This document shows positions 21,384 to 30,996 of a stretch of 40,515 nt of DNA, in pieces (position 1 is the first letter of the stretch; every line of letters starts with the position of its first letter). The DNA lies in IMG/VR virus record IMGVR_UViG_3300010396_000031, positions 1 through 40,515 of that record; one strand, given 5' to 3'. Source of the DNA: a virus. A model generated the notes under the pieces. It searched no databases. It saw nothing but the letters and a program-made list of their open reading frames with translations, and was not told the DNA's origin. The translations under genes were made by a program, and so were the position numbers.

Positions 21384-21748
21384 ACGACGCCGCAGCCGCG
21401 GACGAGGTGCCCGAACCGCTGGAGGCGCCGTCCGCGCCAGAGGTGGTACGCACGCGCTTCGTGCCCGACGAAGACGGCAACGTGACCGTCGAGCTCGCGC
21501 AGGACGTCGAGCCGATCCTTGACTACGCGAAGGAGCGCGCGGCCAGCGGCGCCGGGCGCTCGCCGTCGAACGAGATGCACGAACTGGCGCACTTCCCGTC
21601 CGTGCTGGTCGAGCGCTATTGCCGTGAGCGCGGCGTCAGCTTCTACGAGTTCATGGCGAATCCGGAGCACGTGCAGGCCATGCTCGCTGATCCGGCGCTG
21701 GCGTACTTCCGGGTGCTCGGCAACAACCCGCACGGATTGATGCGCTGA
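21380..21748 (+). CDS. Hypothetical virion-assembly protein, 122 aa
   Basis: A 122-residue protein has an acidic Pro-rich N-terminus (EVPEPLEAPSAPEVV) and a helical C-terminus (MHELAHFPSVLVERYCRERG, FYEFMANPEHVQAML). The HELAH at about residue 66 recalls a metalloprotease HExxH by chance only: it is HELAH without the required second Glu context. GTG start overlapping the previous stop. Between capsid and adaptor genes. Confidence 0.6.
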   Translation: MNDAAAADEVPEPLEAPSAPEVVRTRFVPDEDGNVTVELAQDVEPILDYAKERAASGAGRSPSNEMHELAHFPSVLVERYCRERGVSFYEFMANPEHVQAMLADPALAYFRVLGNNPHGLMR

Positions 21749-22374
21749 TGGCCGGCATCGTCGACTACGCGTCGCTGAAGACGGAACTTGCGAACTTCAC
21801 ACACCGCAGCGATCAGTCGTCGGAACTCGACACACTGATCCAGTTCGCGGAAGCCGAGTTCAACCGCAAGCTGCGCTTTCGGCAGATGCTGACGACGATC
21901 CAGCCGGTGAACTCGGGCAACGTGATCGCGCTGCCGTCGGACTTCCTCGAGCTGCGCAACGTCGAGTTGCAGGGCGATCCGCTGGTGACGCTTAAGTTCG
22001 TCACGACCGAGCAAAAGGACTTCTACGACAGCGGCGTGACGACCGGGCAGCCGCGCCTATACAGCATCGTCGGCAGCAACATCTATCTGTACCCGACGCC
22101 GGATCAGGTCTACACGGCGAACCTGCAGTATTTCCAGACGCTGCCGACGCTGGTTGGCGGCGTGAACACGACGAATTGGCTGCTCGGGCTGTATCCGGAC
22201 CTCTACCTGTTCGGCGCGTTGGTGCGCGCCGGCCTCTACATCGGCCTCGATCCGCGCCTACCCGAGTGGAGCGGCTTTTACACCGCAGCGCTGGCCGACG
22301 CGATGCAAGCGGCAGCCGATTCCATGTACTCGGGAGACACGATCACCATGCAGCCCGATGTGAGCGTCTGGTAA
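21748..22374 (+). CDS. Head-tail adaptor (P22 gp4-like), 208 aa
   Basis: A 208-residue protein matches the podoviral adaptor type: DYASLKTELANFTHRSDQSS, LIQFAEAEFNRKLRFRQMLT, ALPSDFLELRNVEL, YSIVGSNIYLYPTP and a helical C-terminus. It would form the ring that extends the portal and receives the tail. In P22 gp4 a lysozyme activity has been reported. No such site is evident here. Confidence 0.8.
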   Translation: MAGIVDYASLKTELANFTHRSDQSSELDTLIQFAEAEFNRKLRFRQMLTTIQPVNSGNVIALPSDFLELRNVELQGDPLVTLKFVTTEQKDFYDSGVTTGQPRLYSIVGSNIYLYPTPDQVYTANLQYFQTLPTLVGGVNTTNWLLGLYPDLYLFGALVRAGLYIGLDPRLPEWSGFYTAALADAMQAAADSMYSGDTITMQPDVSVW

Positions 22375-23831
22375 TGGCCTTCCCACGTTACCGCGTGCTC
22401 GGCTTCGCGCCGGACGCCGATCCGACCACGCCGGGCGCGCTGCCGGTGACTGTCCAGTGTTTGCCGACGCCGCGCGGGATCGGTAACGGGCACTCGATCA
22501 CCTTCAAGGCGAATACGCTGCTCAACCATGCGTCGCTCGGCGGTTGCGTGGTCACGCAGACCACGGGCACGCAACGCGCGTTCACCGGCGACCAGACGGA
22601 TATTCAGGAGATCACCGGCTTTACCGTGACGATCCGCAGTACGGCGGGCTTCCACGCGACGACGACGGACGCATGGTCGTTCGCGCAGTTCGGCGATGTA
22701 ACGCTGGCGGTCAACAAGCAGGACACGCTGCAGGAACTCAACGCCGGGACGGACTTCGCCGCCGTCTCCGGCGCGCCGAAAGCGTCCATCGTGATCGCGC
22801 CGTCGTTGCCGAACGCGCAGTTCGCCATGCTGTTCGATTACAACGACGGCACCAACAACTATCAGGACGGCATCTTCTGGTCGGCGCTCGGCGACTACAC
22901 CGGCTGGACGCCGAGCATCGCCACGCAGTGCGGAAACATTCGCCTGACCGACCTCGGCGGCATCTTCACCGCGGCGATTCCCTATCGTGACGGCGTCGTC
23001 GCGTTCAAGAACCGCGGCATGTATCTCGGTCAGTACGTCGGCGGCTCAACGATGTGGGAGTGGACGCGCGTCTCTGCCGACGTGGGCTGCATCGGCAAGA
23101 ACGCCGTCGTCGAGGCGGATGACGTGCTCTATTTCGCCGACGCCTACGGCCTGTGGATGTACGACGGCAGCTTCCCACGGCGCATGCGCGGCCAGTTGCA
23201 TAACTGGTGGGCGGCGCAGGCGGGCCAGTTCGCTGGCAACAAACCGGCGACGAACTTCATCCGCGCGACGTGGGACAAGCCGAACCATCGGCTGTATTTC
23301 AGCTACGGCGGCACGCAGGGCAATTCCAGCGACTACATCGTGTTCAACGTGCTGAGCCAGCTATGGACGTGGCACGGCCTGATCGGCACGGCCCCCAGCG
23401 GCGGCGGCGAGTCGGTATGCGAACTGCTCGACGGCACCTATGCGACTTCCACCACCGGCGGTCGCCTGGTGCAGCCGTCTACCTCCGGCGGGGCCGCGTC
23501 GGCGGCGCTGATCGGGATGCACACGCTGGGCGACGCGCAGAACATGACGGTCCTGCAGTCGGTGCGCCCGGAGTGGTTCACGAGCGGCGCGGAATCGTCA
23601 ACGACGTGGGCGGGGCTCGCGCTCAAATCCGGCGCGCAGATCAAGGACGCCGCGGCGGACTTCACCGACACGCCGACGACAACCGGCGTCGATGGCAGTG
23701 GCTTTCTGCGCGGACCGAACGTGACGCCGACGGCCGCACGCTACATCACGCCGGAAATCGGCATCGCCGCCAGCACCGCATGGGAGTTCGGCACGGTGAC
23801 GGTCGAAGCCGATAAGGGCGGTGCGTACTGA
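22374..23831 (+). CDS. Tail nozzle / stopper (P22 gp10-like), 485 aa
   Basis: A 485-residue beta-rich protein shows the propeller-like pattern of podoviral tail hubs: FSAVSGAP-type (FAAVSGAPKASIVI), FWSALGDYTGWTPS, GGIFTAAIPYRDGVVAFKNR, SADVGCIGKNAVVEADDVLY, FFADAYGLW, NHRLYFSYGG. This family (gp10, or nozzle) plugs the channel below the adaptor and carries the tail appendages. It starts TAATG on the adaptor stop. Confidence 0.82.
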   Translation: MAFPRYRVLGFAPDADPTTPGALPVTVQCLPTPRGIGNGHSITFKANTLLNHASLGGCVVTQTTGTQRAFTGDQTDIQEITGFTVTIRSTAGFHATTTDAWSFAQFGDVTLAVNKQDTLQELNAGTDFAAVSGAPKASIVIAPSLPNAQFAMLFDYNDGTNNYQDGIFWSALGDYTGWTPSIATQCGNIRLTDLGGIFTAAIPYRDGVVAFKNRGMYLGQYVGGSTMWEWTRVSADVGCIGKNAVVEADDVLYFADAYGLWMYDGSFPRRMRGQLHNWWAAQAGQFAGNKPATNFIRATWDKPNHRLYFSYGGTQGNSSDYIVFNVLSQLWTWHGLIGTAPSGGGESVCELLDGTYATSTTGGRLVQPSTSGGAASAALIGMHTLGDAQNMTVLQSVRPEWFTSGAESSTTWAGLALKSGAQIKDAAADFTDTPTTTGVDGSGFLRGPNVTPTAARYITPEIGIAASTAWEFGTVTVEADKGGAY

Positions 23832-24436
23832 TGACCACGCCGACGGTGCCGCGGCGGCATCGGCTGCCGCTGTTGCCGCGCGAGAACGATCCGGCGACAC
23901 CGGGAGGCGCCTACCGCGCGGACCTGCATCGGGCGCTCTCCGATTGGCACCGGGAATACTCGCTCGGCGTACGCACGCTCGACGCGCGGCCGTGCCTGAC
24001 CGTCGCACGGATCACCAGCGGGCAGAGCCTGACGGTGAACACGCTCACGACGGTGCAGTTCAACAGCACGGTTTTCGACACGCACGGCTGGTGGAACGCA
24101 TCGACCTATGCGTACACGCCGAAGGAGCCGGGCTTCTACCGCTGTAGCTGGTCGATCGACTTTCACGACACGGCGGCGATTGCGGCATCGACCTACGGCT
24201 ACGCGCAATTGAATGTCGGCAGCGGCACGCCGTATCGGTTCCTGCAATACGGCAACGGTTCGGCGCTGGACATCATGGTCACCGGCGCGGCGGTCGTCGA
24301 GTGCCCGGACGGCGCCACGGCTTTGAGCGTGAGCGCGCTCATCGACGCCGGCACGGCACCGACGATCTTCGAGGAAACGGCCTACCGCTCGTGGTTCTCG
24401 GTCGATTACATCGGCCGACGTTTCGTTGCGACCTAG
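23831..24436 (+). CDS. C1q-like tail protein, 201 aa
   Basis: A 201-residue protein. Residues 60-195 fit a C1q-type jelly roll (SLTVNTLTTVQFNSTVFDTH, YTPKEPGFYRCSWSIDF, FLQYGNGSALDIMVTGAAVV, SVSALIDAGTAP). C1q domains end many phage fibres and may bind receptors or hold trimers. A short Pro-rich N-terminus (RRHRLPLLPREND) could attach to the nozzle. Confidence 0.75.
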   Translation: MTTPTVPRRHRLPLLPRENDPATPGGAYRADLHRALSDWHREYSLGVRTLDARPCLTVARITSGQSLTVNTLTTVQFNSTVFDTHGWWNASTYAYTPKEPGFYRCSWSIDFHDTAAIAASTYGYAQLNVGSGTPYRFLQYGNGSALDIMVTGAAVVECPDGATALSVSALIDAGTAPTIFEETAYRSWFSVDYIGRRFVAT

Positions 24437-24454
24437 TCTCGGGATAGGAAACGA

Positions 24455-25345
24455 ATGAGCCTCTTTTCCAGCACCACGCCGGCGCAGACCACCACGCAGA
24501 CGCAGGGATGGCTGCAGCCGTACTGGCAGCAGTACGTCAACAACATGCAGGGGCTCACGTCGAGCCCGATCCCGGTCTACAACGGCCCGCAGGTTGCGCC
24601 GTGGAATCCGGGACAGTCGACGGCGCTCGGCCTCGCGTACCAGCAGGCGACGCAGGGCACCCCAGCGTGGAACGCCGCGCAGTCGCAGATCGTGCGGCAG
24701 GCGAGCGGGATGCCGATGGATCCCTACTCGACGCAACTCAACCCGTACATGGGGACGGACCCGTACACGCAGAGCGTGATCGGCAGCACGAATCAGCAGA
24801 TGGCCGACGCCTACGCGCGCGGCACCAGCGCGCAGACGATGGGCGCGGCGGCGCAGCAGGGGGCGTATGGCGGCTCCGGCTATCAGGAGCAGCAGGCGGC
24901 GAACAACAAGGCGTTCGGCGAAGCGCTCGGGCAGACCGATTCGAGCCTCCTGAACCAGAATTACTACAACAGCTCGCAGCTCGCGCAACAGGCGATCCAG
25001 AACGCGATGCAGGGCTACCAGAACACGCAGCAGAACGCGCTGCAAGGCGCGGGCCTCGGCCTGCAATCGCAGTACGGCAATATCTACGGGATCAACAACC
25101 TCGCCAATCTCGCGGGCGGACTCAACGGCTATCAGCAGAACCTGCTGAACAGCGGCACCAACTACTTCGGCCAGAACGTGTCGGCGCCGTTCACGACGCA
25201 GCAACTGTACGGCAACGCGCTGGCGATGCCCGGCGGCGGCGTCAGCACGACCTCGGTTCCGGGCGCGTCGCCGTGGGGCGTAGCGGCCGGCCTTGGCACG
25301 CTCGGACTGGCGACCAACTGGTTCGGGCTCGGCAACGGCGGCTGA
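24455..25345 (+). CDS. Gln/Asn-rich virion protein, 296 aa
   Basis: A 296-residue, strikingly Gln/Asn/Tyr/Gly-rich protein (WLQPYWQQYVNNMQGLTSSP, QQAIQNAMQGYQNTQQNALQ) with a hydrophobic, Gly-rich C-terminus (WGVAAGLGTLGLATNWFGLG). Such proteins lie upstream of ejection proteins in podoviruses and are probably internal or tail components delivered with DNA. An AGGAAA site precedes the ATG. No named family. Confidence 0.65.
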   Translation: MSLFSSTTPAQTTTQTQGWLQPYWQQYVNNMQGLTSSPIPVYNGPQVAPWNPGQSTALGLAYQQATQGTPAWNAAQSQIVRQASGMPMDPYSTQLNPYMGTDPYTQSVIGSTNQQMADAYARGTSAQTMGAAAQQGAYGGSGYQEQQAANNKAFGEALGQTDSSLLNQNYYNSSQLAQQAIQNAMQGYQNTQQNALQGAGLGLQSQYGNIYGINNLANLAGGLNGYQQNLLNSGTNYFGQNVSAPFTTQQLYGNALAMPGGGVSTTSVPGASPWGVAAGLGTLGLATNWFGLGNGG

Positions 25346-25346
25346 C

Positions 25347-26405
25347 ATGGCGAGCGGCGCTCCGGTTTCTGCCCCGCTGACGAATCTCAGCTACTGGAAC
25401 AGCGGCTTCGTCTCGCCCGACGAGGCGAACGGTGCCGGCGGTCAGGCGTTCCTTGCGGCGCTCAGGAAGTACGACCCGAACGCGGCGTTCGTCTCGGCCG
25501 GACTGAACTCGACGGAGGGCGGCGGCAACAACTATCTGGCGCTCAACTTCGATCCGTCGAAGCTGCCGGGGATGAGCGGCGCCGGACAGCTTTCGAGCGG
25601 ACCGAGTGCGGCGCCGGGACAGATCGGCCGGACGTTCGCGCCGAACTTTTCGTCGGTCGTGAATCCCGACCAGGTCAAGAGCGCGGGCGACATCGTCAAC
25701 TCGCCGACGTACGGCAATGTCGCGCTGAACACGAATTTCAAGCCGCAGAACAACGGCATGTTCGATCTACTCGCGCTCCTGCCGCTCGGCCTCGGCGTCG
25801 CCGGCATGGCCGGTCTGCTGCCGACCTTCGGCGCGACCGGCGCGGATGCCGCTGCGGGGGCGGCGGGATCGGGCGCTGCGGGCACCGCGGGACTTGGCGG
25901 CTACGTCGGTCCGGACGTGAGCGGCGCGCTCCCTGCGGCGGATCTCTCGACCTTCGGCGCGACCACGCCGACGGTGGGCGCCGGCGCGGACGCGATCGGC
26001 GCGGCCGGTGCGGGGGCAGCCGGTGCGGCGGCACCGATCGTCGACGAGAGCACGCAGGCGCCGCTGTGGGAATCGGTCGCCGCGCGTCTCGGCATTCCGG
26101 TTGGCAACAGCGCGCTGTCGACGCTGGGAAGCGCTGCAAGCCTGTTCGGGCACGCTCTGCAAGCCGGCAACGCCGTCAGCGGTTTGTTCGGCGGCTCGCC
26201 ACTTACCGGCGCGACGGGGGGGGGCGCAGGGGGCGGAGGGGGCGCAATCAATCTCGGCGGTTCGCGCCAGATCGCCGACGCGGGGTCGCTGCTGCGCGCG
26301 TTCTACGCGCCGCGCGTCAAGGGCTCGGGGCAGGGCAGTGAAGCGCTCGACCCGAACAATCCGATGTCGCTTCTTCCACTTCGCATGATGGGACTACTCT
26401 CGTGA
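25347..26405 (+). CDS. Ala/Gly-rich virion protein, 352 aa
   Basis: A 352-residue protein. The first 130 residues are soluble (LSYWNSGFVSPDEANGAGGQ). Residues 145-160 are hydrophobic (LLALLPLGLGVAGMAGLLP), followed by a long Ala/Gly low-complexity part. A membrane-inserting ejected protein is plausible. ATG at 25347 begins one base after the preceding stop. A plus-strand G-run near 26217-26225 encodes Gly and may be slippage-prone. Confidence 0.62.
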   Translation: MASGAPVSAPLTNLSYWNSGFVSPDEANGAGGQAFLAALRKYDPNAAFVSAGLNSTEGGGNNYLALNFDPSKLPGMSGAGQLSSGPSAAPGQIGRTFAPNFSSVVNPDQVKSAGDIVNSPTYGNVALNTNFKPQNNGMFDLLALLPLGLGVAGMAGLLPTFGATGADAAAGAAGSGAAGTAGLGGYVGPDVSGALPAADLSTFGATTPTVGAGADAIGAAGAGAAGAAAPIVDESTQAPLWESVAARLGIPVGNSALSTLGSAASLFGHALQAGNAVSGLFGGSPLTGATGGGAGGGGGAINLGGSRQIADAGSLLRAFYAPRVKGSGQGSEALDPNNPMSLLPLRMMGLLS

Positions 26406-27370
26406 CCACTCCGACCATGACGCCGCCGTCGCCGCTGACCTCGTTTCCGAATTACGGCGGCTTCTTTCCCTCGTTCCCGTTCCAGGGCCTCAACAGCCAG
26501 TTCGGTGCGTCGCAGGCGCCGTTCGGCGGTGGCTACGGCGCGTGGGGCATGCCCGGCATGGGCGGCATGGGCATGGGTTATCCGTCGCTGTTCGGTGGCG
26601 GCTTCATGCCGCAGCAGTACGGCAATCCGGGCGCGGGGATGGGCGGCATGCCGGGCGCGGGAATGGGCGGCATGATGGGGGCCGGGACCGCCTATCCGGG
26701 CGGCTCCGCGACCTTCAACGAGAACCCCGGTTTTCCATTCGGCTCCGGTACGGGGATGCCGGGAGGAGGCGCCGCGTCCCCGCCGATGCAGCAACTCGGG
26801 GCGATGGGGTCTGGGACAACCGGGATGCAGGCGCCTGGCAATCCGGGCGCGGCGTTGCAGCAGTTCCCGAACGGTGCGATGACGCCGCCGGGGGCCGCGA
26901 ACGGCGCCTCGCCGGCGCCGCAAGCTCCGAGCGCTGCCAACTTCGGCGCGCCGCCGTCCTTCAACGCCACGCAACTCGCGCAGGCGAACGGCGTGAGCCC
27001 AGGCCTCGCCGACTTCATGCTCAATCACAACCAGGGCAATCCGAGCGCGAATCAGCAGTTCGAGCAGGCCGCGGGGTTCACGAATCCCGCGGGCAGTCAG
27101 ACGGCGCTCAATCAGGCCGGCCGCAATTGGATCATGAACAACGAGCAATCGTACGGCAACATCAACGCCGACGCCGGGCAGGCATCGCCGCACGGCCACA
27201 TGGGCTACGGCATGGACGGGAACACGCCGTACTCGTACTCGCTCGGGCAGGCAGCGACCAATCCGGCGCTCCAGCAATGGCTGCTGCGCGCGCGCAGCGG
27301 CCTCAACGCGGGACCGCCCCCGACCGGCGCGAACCTGTACGGCCAGTTCGCTGGCGGCTCGGGAGGCTAG
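26402..27370 (+). CDS. Gly/Met-rich virion protein, 322 aa
   Basis: A 322-residue protein has an extreme Gly/Met/Pro/Phe low-complexity N-terminal half (WGMPGMGGMGMGYPSLFGGG, GAGMGGMPGAGMGGMMGAG) and a helical C-terminus with a repeated NQGNPSANQQFEQAAGF-type segment. GTG start overlapping the preceding stop by four. Flexible or phase-separating parts are suggested by composition. Role as ejection protein is inferred from its position. Confidence 0.62.
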   Translation: MTTPTMTPPSPLTSFPNYGGFFPSFPFQGLNSQFGASQAPFGGGYGAWGMPGMGGMGMGYPSLFGGGFMPQQYGNPGAGMGGMPGAGMGGMMGAGTAYPGGSATFNENPGFPFGSGTGMPGGGAASPPMQQLGAMGSGTTGMQAPGNPGAALQQFPNGAMTPPGAANGASPAPQAPSAANFGAPPSFNATQLAQANGVSPGLADFMLNHNQGNPSANQQFEQAAGFTNPAGSQTALNQAGRNWIMNNEQSYGNINADAGQASPHGHMGYGMDGNTPYSYSLGQAATNPALQQWLLRARSGLNAGPPPTGANLYGQFAGGSGG

Positions 27371-27373
27371 GCG

Positions 27374-29149
27374 ATGGCCGACGCGGTCGCGTTCGATCCG
27401 ACGCAGGCATTGAACGGCCTGCAGGGGCTGCTCGGCCAGTTCGGGCCGTCGCAGGCAGACATCGCGGCGGCGAACAAGGCGCGGCTGATGGACATCGCCG
27501 CCGGCTTGCTCGGCGCACGCCGCGGCTTCGAGTTCTCGGCGCTCGGGCAGGGGCTCGAGAAAGGTCAGGCCGACTACGCGAACATGCTGAAGACGCTGCC
27601 AGCGATTCGGGCGACGAATCTGCAATCGCTGTTGCCGCTCGCGCAGATGAACATGCGGATGCAGATGCTCAACAACTTCACCGGCGCGCTCAACGCCGCG
27701 CAGCAGCCGACGACGGTTCCCGGCCCGGATGCGACGTTCCAGAGCGGCCCGCGCACGGCAGCCGACGCCTTCACCGGCAACGCGCCGCCGCCCGTGAACC
27801 TGCCGACGCAGCAGCAGGTGCCGGCTGGATCGGTCGATCCGTCGCTCCGTCAGCGGCTGGCGCAGGCGAACCTCGGGCTGTCGATGTTCGGCGTCAACGC
27901 GACGCCAGCGCTGCAGTTCATGTTCCCGCAGCCGGTGCGCGTGAATCAGGGCGGCGGCGTCTATGATCCGGCGCATGGCACGTTCAACGTGATCCCGAAG
28001 GCGCCCGAGGGCGCGCAGCCGGTGCAGGGGCCGGACGGCCAATGGCACATCGAAGTCGTACCCGGCGCGCTCGGCGCGGAAGGGGCGGTTTCCGGCACAC
28101 GCGCGGGGGCATCGGCGGTAGGCGCTGCGATGGGAAAACTCCCGCACCCGCTGGTCGACAACCAGACCGGCCGCGACTTCCTGCCGAGCGGTGCGCTCTA
28201 CAGTCAGCTTTACCCGCGCGGCGATCCGTTCGGGATCGGCATGGGCGCGAACGTTGCGCCGGCTGCAACGGCCGCTGCCGTGGCACCGGGAGCGGCGAAC
28301 GCTGCCGCTGCGCCGGCGCCGCAAGGGGCTGCCCCGCAGGGACCGACCGCCGCGCCCTCGCCGGGGGCAACGACCGAGCTCTCGCCCGAGCAAGAGGAAA
28401 CGTTCAAGAACGCGGCCGAGTTCGAGAAGGCGGCGCACGTCGCCGCAGACGCGGCCTCGACGCAAGAGGGGCGCTTGAACGAGATGCGCCAACTGCTCAC
28501 CTACTTCAAGCCGTCGCCGTGGCTGCCGCTGGAAGCGAAGGCCGGCGGCTATCTGCAGGCGATCCCTGGAATCGGCAACCGGCTGGCGAGCGCGTTCGTC
28601 CCCAACGCGGCGACGGCGCTTCCCGCCATCCAGGCGTTCACCAAGAACACGATCCAGTTCGCCGCCGATCAGTCGCGCGTGCTCGGCTCGCGCGAAGCCG
28701 CGCAGATCGTGCAGATGCTGCGCGATGCCAACCCGAACATCGGCATGGTGCCGGGCGCGCCGCAGACCGTCATGGCGTTCATGAGTGGCATGAACAGGTA
28801 CGTGCTCGACACCGAGCAGAACATGATGAAGTGGAAGCAGGCCAACGGGACCGTGAATGGCTTCAAGGAGGCGTGGCACGCGTCGCACCCGATGACTTCC
28901 TACCTGCCGCCGCTGTCGGCGCTGCAGAACATCGCGCAGGGGAAACCGCCGGGCATTGACCTCACCAGCGGCGCACCCTCGGGCGCCGCGCCGGATGCCG
29001 CCCCGCAAGGCACCGCGTCCACCCCGATGCCCGCGTTCACGCTGACCGACAAGGGGCGCGCCAATCCGACGTTGCAGGCGCTCTTGAAGCGCGAGACGCC
29101 GAACGCGCAGCAGTTGCAGATCCTGCGGCTTAACGGCCTCGTGCAGTAG
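27374..29149 (+). CDS. Large internal virion / ejection protein, 591 aa
   Basis: A 591-residue protein. Residues 1-120 are helical (ALNGLQGLLGQFGPSQADIA, MNMRMQMLNNFTGALNAAQ), a Pro/Ala/Gly linker follows (about 300-335), then a helical region (EEETFKNAAEFEKAAHVAA) and an extended domain with IQFAADQSRVLGSREAAQIV. No enzymatic motif found. Podoviruses place DNA-ejection proteins here, so this role is inferred. Confidence 0.66.
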   Translation: MADAVAFDPTQALNGLQGLLGQFGPSQADIAAANKARLMDIAAGLLGARRGFEFSALGQGLEKGQADYANMLKTLPAIRATNLQSLLPLAQMNMRMQMLNNFTGALNAAQQPTTVPGPDATFQSGPRTAADAFTGNAPPPVNLPTQQQVPAGSVDPSLRQRLAQANLGLSMFGVNATPALQFMFPQPVRVNQGGGVYDPAHGTFNVIPKAPEGAQPVQGPDGQWHIEVVPGALGAEGAVSGTRAGASAVGAAMGKLPHPLVDNQTGRDFLPSGALYSQLYPRGDPFGIGMGANVAPAATAAAVAPGAANAAAAPAPQGAAPQGPTAAPSPGATTELSPEQEETFKNAAEFEKAAHVAADAASTQEGRLNEMRQLLTYFKPSPWLPLEAKAGGYLQAIPGIGNRLASAFVPNAATALPAIQAFTKNTIQFAADQSRVLGSREAAQIVQMLRDANPNIGMVPGAPQTVMAFMSGMNRYVLDTEQNMMKWKQANGTVNGFKEAWHASHPMTSYLPPLSALQNIAQGKPPGIDLTSGAPSGAAPDAAPQGTASTPMPAFTLTDKGRANPTLQALLKRETPNAQQLQILRLNGLVQ

Positions 29150-30996
29150 TGGACAACTACGGCTTCCCCGTGAGCGCGGGGCCAGTGCCGAATCCGCGCG
29201 TGCCATTGAGCGCGCAGGCGGCGATCCTGCAGAACGAGTACGCGAAGGTGCTGGCGCAGCCGGACTCGCCGCAGCGCGCGCAGAACCTGCAGGCGCTCAC
29301 GACGGAAATGCAGCGCTATCGCGTGGCACCGGTGCCGGCGAGCCTCGACGCGTTCACGGCTGCGCTGCCAACGCAGGCGCCCGCAGCGAACGCGACTGCC
29401 GCGCCGGGCGATCTCGCGTCCTTCACGAGCGCGCTGCCCATGCAGGGCGACGCAGGCGCAGCCGCGACGGACGCGAGTTCACGGTCGTCTTCCGTCGGTC
29501 CCGCGCTCGGCACACTGGCGCGGCGCCTGGTCACGATGGGACCGGCCGGCGTCCTTGCGGACGTTGGTGTCGGTGCTATCAAGGGCCTCGGCTCGCTCGC
29601 TGAGATTGGCGGCGCTGCGATCGGCGAACGCGCTCCGGTGCAAGCCGCGGAACGCTGGTTCGCGAATAAAGCGGCGCAGAAATTCGGCACGCTCCCCGGC
29701 TCGGCGTTCGCGCAGTCCGTCGGCCAGTCGCTGCCAGCGCTCGCCGTCCCCGGACTCGGCGAAGGCGTGCTTGCAACTGCGCTGCGCGGAGGCATGCAGG
29801 GCCTGCTCGCCAACGCGGCGACGCCATCCTACGACGTGCCAGATGCCTCGTACTGGCAGACGAAAGCCGCGCAAGCAAACGAGGGCGCGGAAATGGGGGG
29901 CGCGATGGCCGGCGGCTTCGGGCTGCTCGGCAAGCTTGCCGGCCCGACCGCGCCTGCTGCGTCCCTCATCAAGCAGGGCATCACGCCGACCATTGGCCAG
30001 ACGATCGGGGGTGCTGCGAAGGCGCTGGAGGAAAAGCTGTCGTCGGTGCCGATCCTGGGCGACGCGATCAAGTCTGCACAGGCATCCGGGCTCGACGACT
30101 TCAATCGCGCGATCTACAACCGCGTGCTCGCGCCATTGGGCCAGAACTACAGCGGTCCGGTCGGGCAGCCCGCGCTGGCGAGTCTCAGGAACTCCCTCGG
30201 CAACGCCTACGAAACCACGCTCGCACGCATGAGCCCATCGCCGCTGACGAACGAGTTTACGAGCGGCATCGACTCACTGCGCTCGATGCTCGCGTCGCGG
30301 CCGGCCGCGCTGCAGACGTTCGATAACGCGATCAACGGCGATCTCTGGCCGCGCTTCACCGAGGCGAATACGCTCACGCCGTCCGCGCTCAAGGACGCCG
30401 ACAGTGCGCTTGGCTCGACCGTGCGCGACTACATCGGCAGCAACGACGCAGACCAGCGGGCTGCGGCTCGCGCGCTCGCGCAGGCACAAAGCGGCCTGCG
30501 CCAGATGGCGGCGCAAGCGAACCCCGAGCAGGCGCCCGTGCTCAATGCGATCAACAACGGGTACGGCCAGCTCGTGCAACTGCAGAACGCCGCGAAAACG
30601 GTCAAGGTCGCGCGAAACGAGGGCGTCGTGACGCCGGCGGACTACCTGCGGGGTATCAAAAGCGGCGACAACAGCGTGCGCGACAACGTGTTCAGCAGCG
30701 GTGGCGCGCGCAATCAGGACTTCGCGCAGACGGCGGACAGAGTGCTGTCGAGCGTCTATCCTGACTCGGGAACGGCGGGGCGCGGTCTAATGGCGGCGGC
30801 GTTGACCGCCGGGTTAGCGCACGAACTGCCGACGAACCTGCTGCTCGGTGCGGGCGCGGCGACGCTACCTTACCTGCCGCTGCTCCGGCGGGCGGCCGTC
30901 ATGCTTCCGCGGACGATCGGCGCGACCGCCGCTCTCGCACCTTACGCGGCGCTAGGTTCTCCCGCTGCCGCTGGGCTGCTTGCTCCGCGCCCGTAG
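29149..30996 (+). CDS. Large Ala-rich ejection-type protein, 615 aa
   Basis: A 615-residue protein begins with GTG overlapping the preceding TAG. Residues 115-160 and 235-265 are Gly/Ala-rich amphipathic or membrane-active stretches (GPAGVLADVGVGAIKGLGSL, GGAMAGGFGLLGKLAG), and the C-terminus holds further hydrophobic segments (LPTNLLLGAGAATLPYLPL). The pattern resembles proteins that form a conduit in the cell envelope. The last virion gene before the lysis module. Confidence 0.66.
   Translation: MDNYGFPVSAGPVPNPRVPLSAQAAILQNEYAKVLAQPDSPQRAQNLQALTTEMQRYRVAPVPASLDAFTAALPTQAPAANATAAPGDLASFTSALPMQGDAGAAATDASSRSSSVGPALGTLARRLVTMGPAGVLADVGVGAIKGLGSLAEIGGAAIGERAPVQAAERWFANKAAQKFGTLPGSAFAQSVGQSLPALAVPGLGEGVLATALRGGMQGLLANAATPSYDVPDASYWQTKAAQANEGAEMGGAMAGGFGLLGKLAGPTAPAASLIKQGITPTIGQTIGGAAKALEEKLSSVPILGDAIKSAQASGLDDFNRAIYNRVLAPLGQNYSGPVGQPALASLRNSLGNAYETTLARMSPSPLTNEFTSGIDSLRSMLASRPAALQTFDNAINGDLWPRFTEANTLTPSALKDADSALGSTVRDYIGSNDADQRAAARALAQAQSGLRQMAAQANPEQAPVLNAINNGYGQLVQLQNAAKTVKVARNEGVVTPADYLRGIKSGDNSVRDNVFSSGGARNQDFAQTADRVLSSVYPDSGTAGRGLMAAALTAGLAHELPTNLLLGAGAATLPYLPLLRRAAVMLPRTIGATAALAPYAALGSPAAAGLLAPRP

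Noticed and set aside
21573-21590. HELAH as a metalloprotease motif in the 122-aa protein
   Set aside because: The zinc protease motif needs HExxH. HELAH does fit the letters, but the protein is too short, with no third ligand or protease context and a position among head-tail genes, so chance is more likely.
23741-25348. A minus-strand open frame of 535 codons opposite tail genes
   Set aside because: It spans the junctions of three plus-strand genes and is Arg/Val/Leu shadow sequence.
26303-29206. A minus-strand open frame of 967 codons opposite the ejection-type genes
   Set aside because: It crosses three plus-strand genes with clear overlaps and ribosome coupling. The composition (Arg, Ala, Gly, His) is that of a GC-rich shadow.
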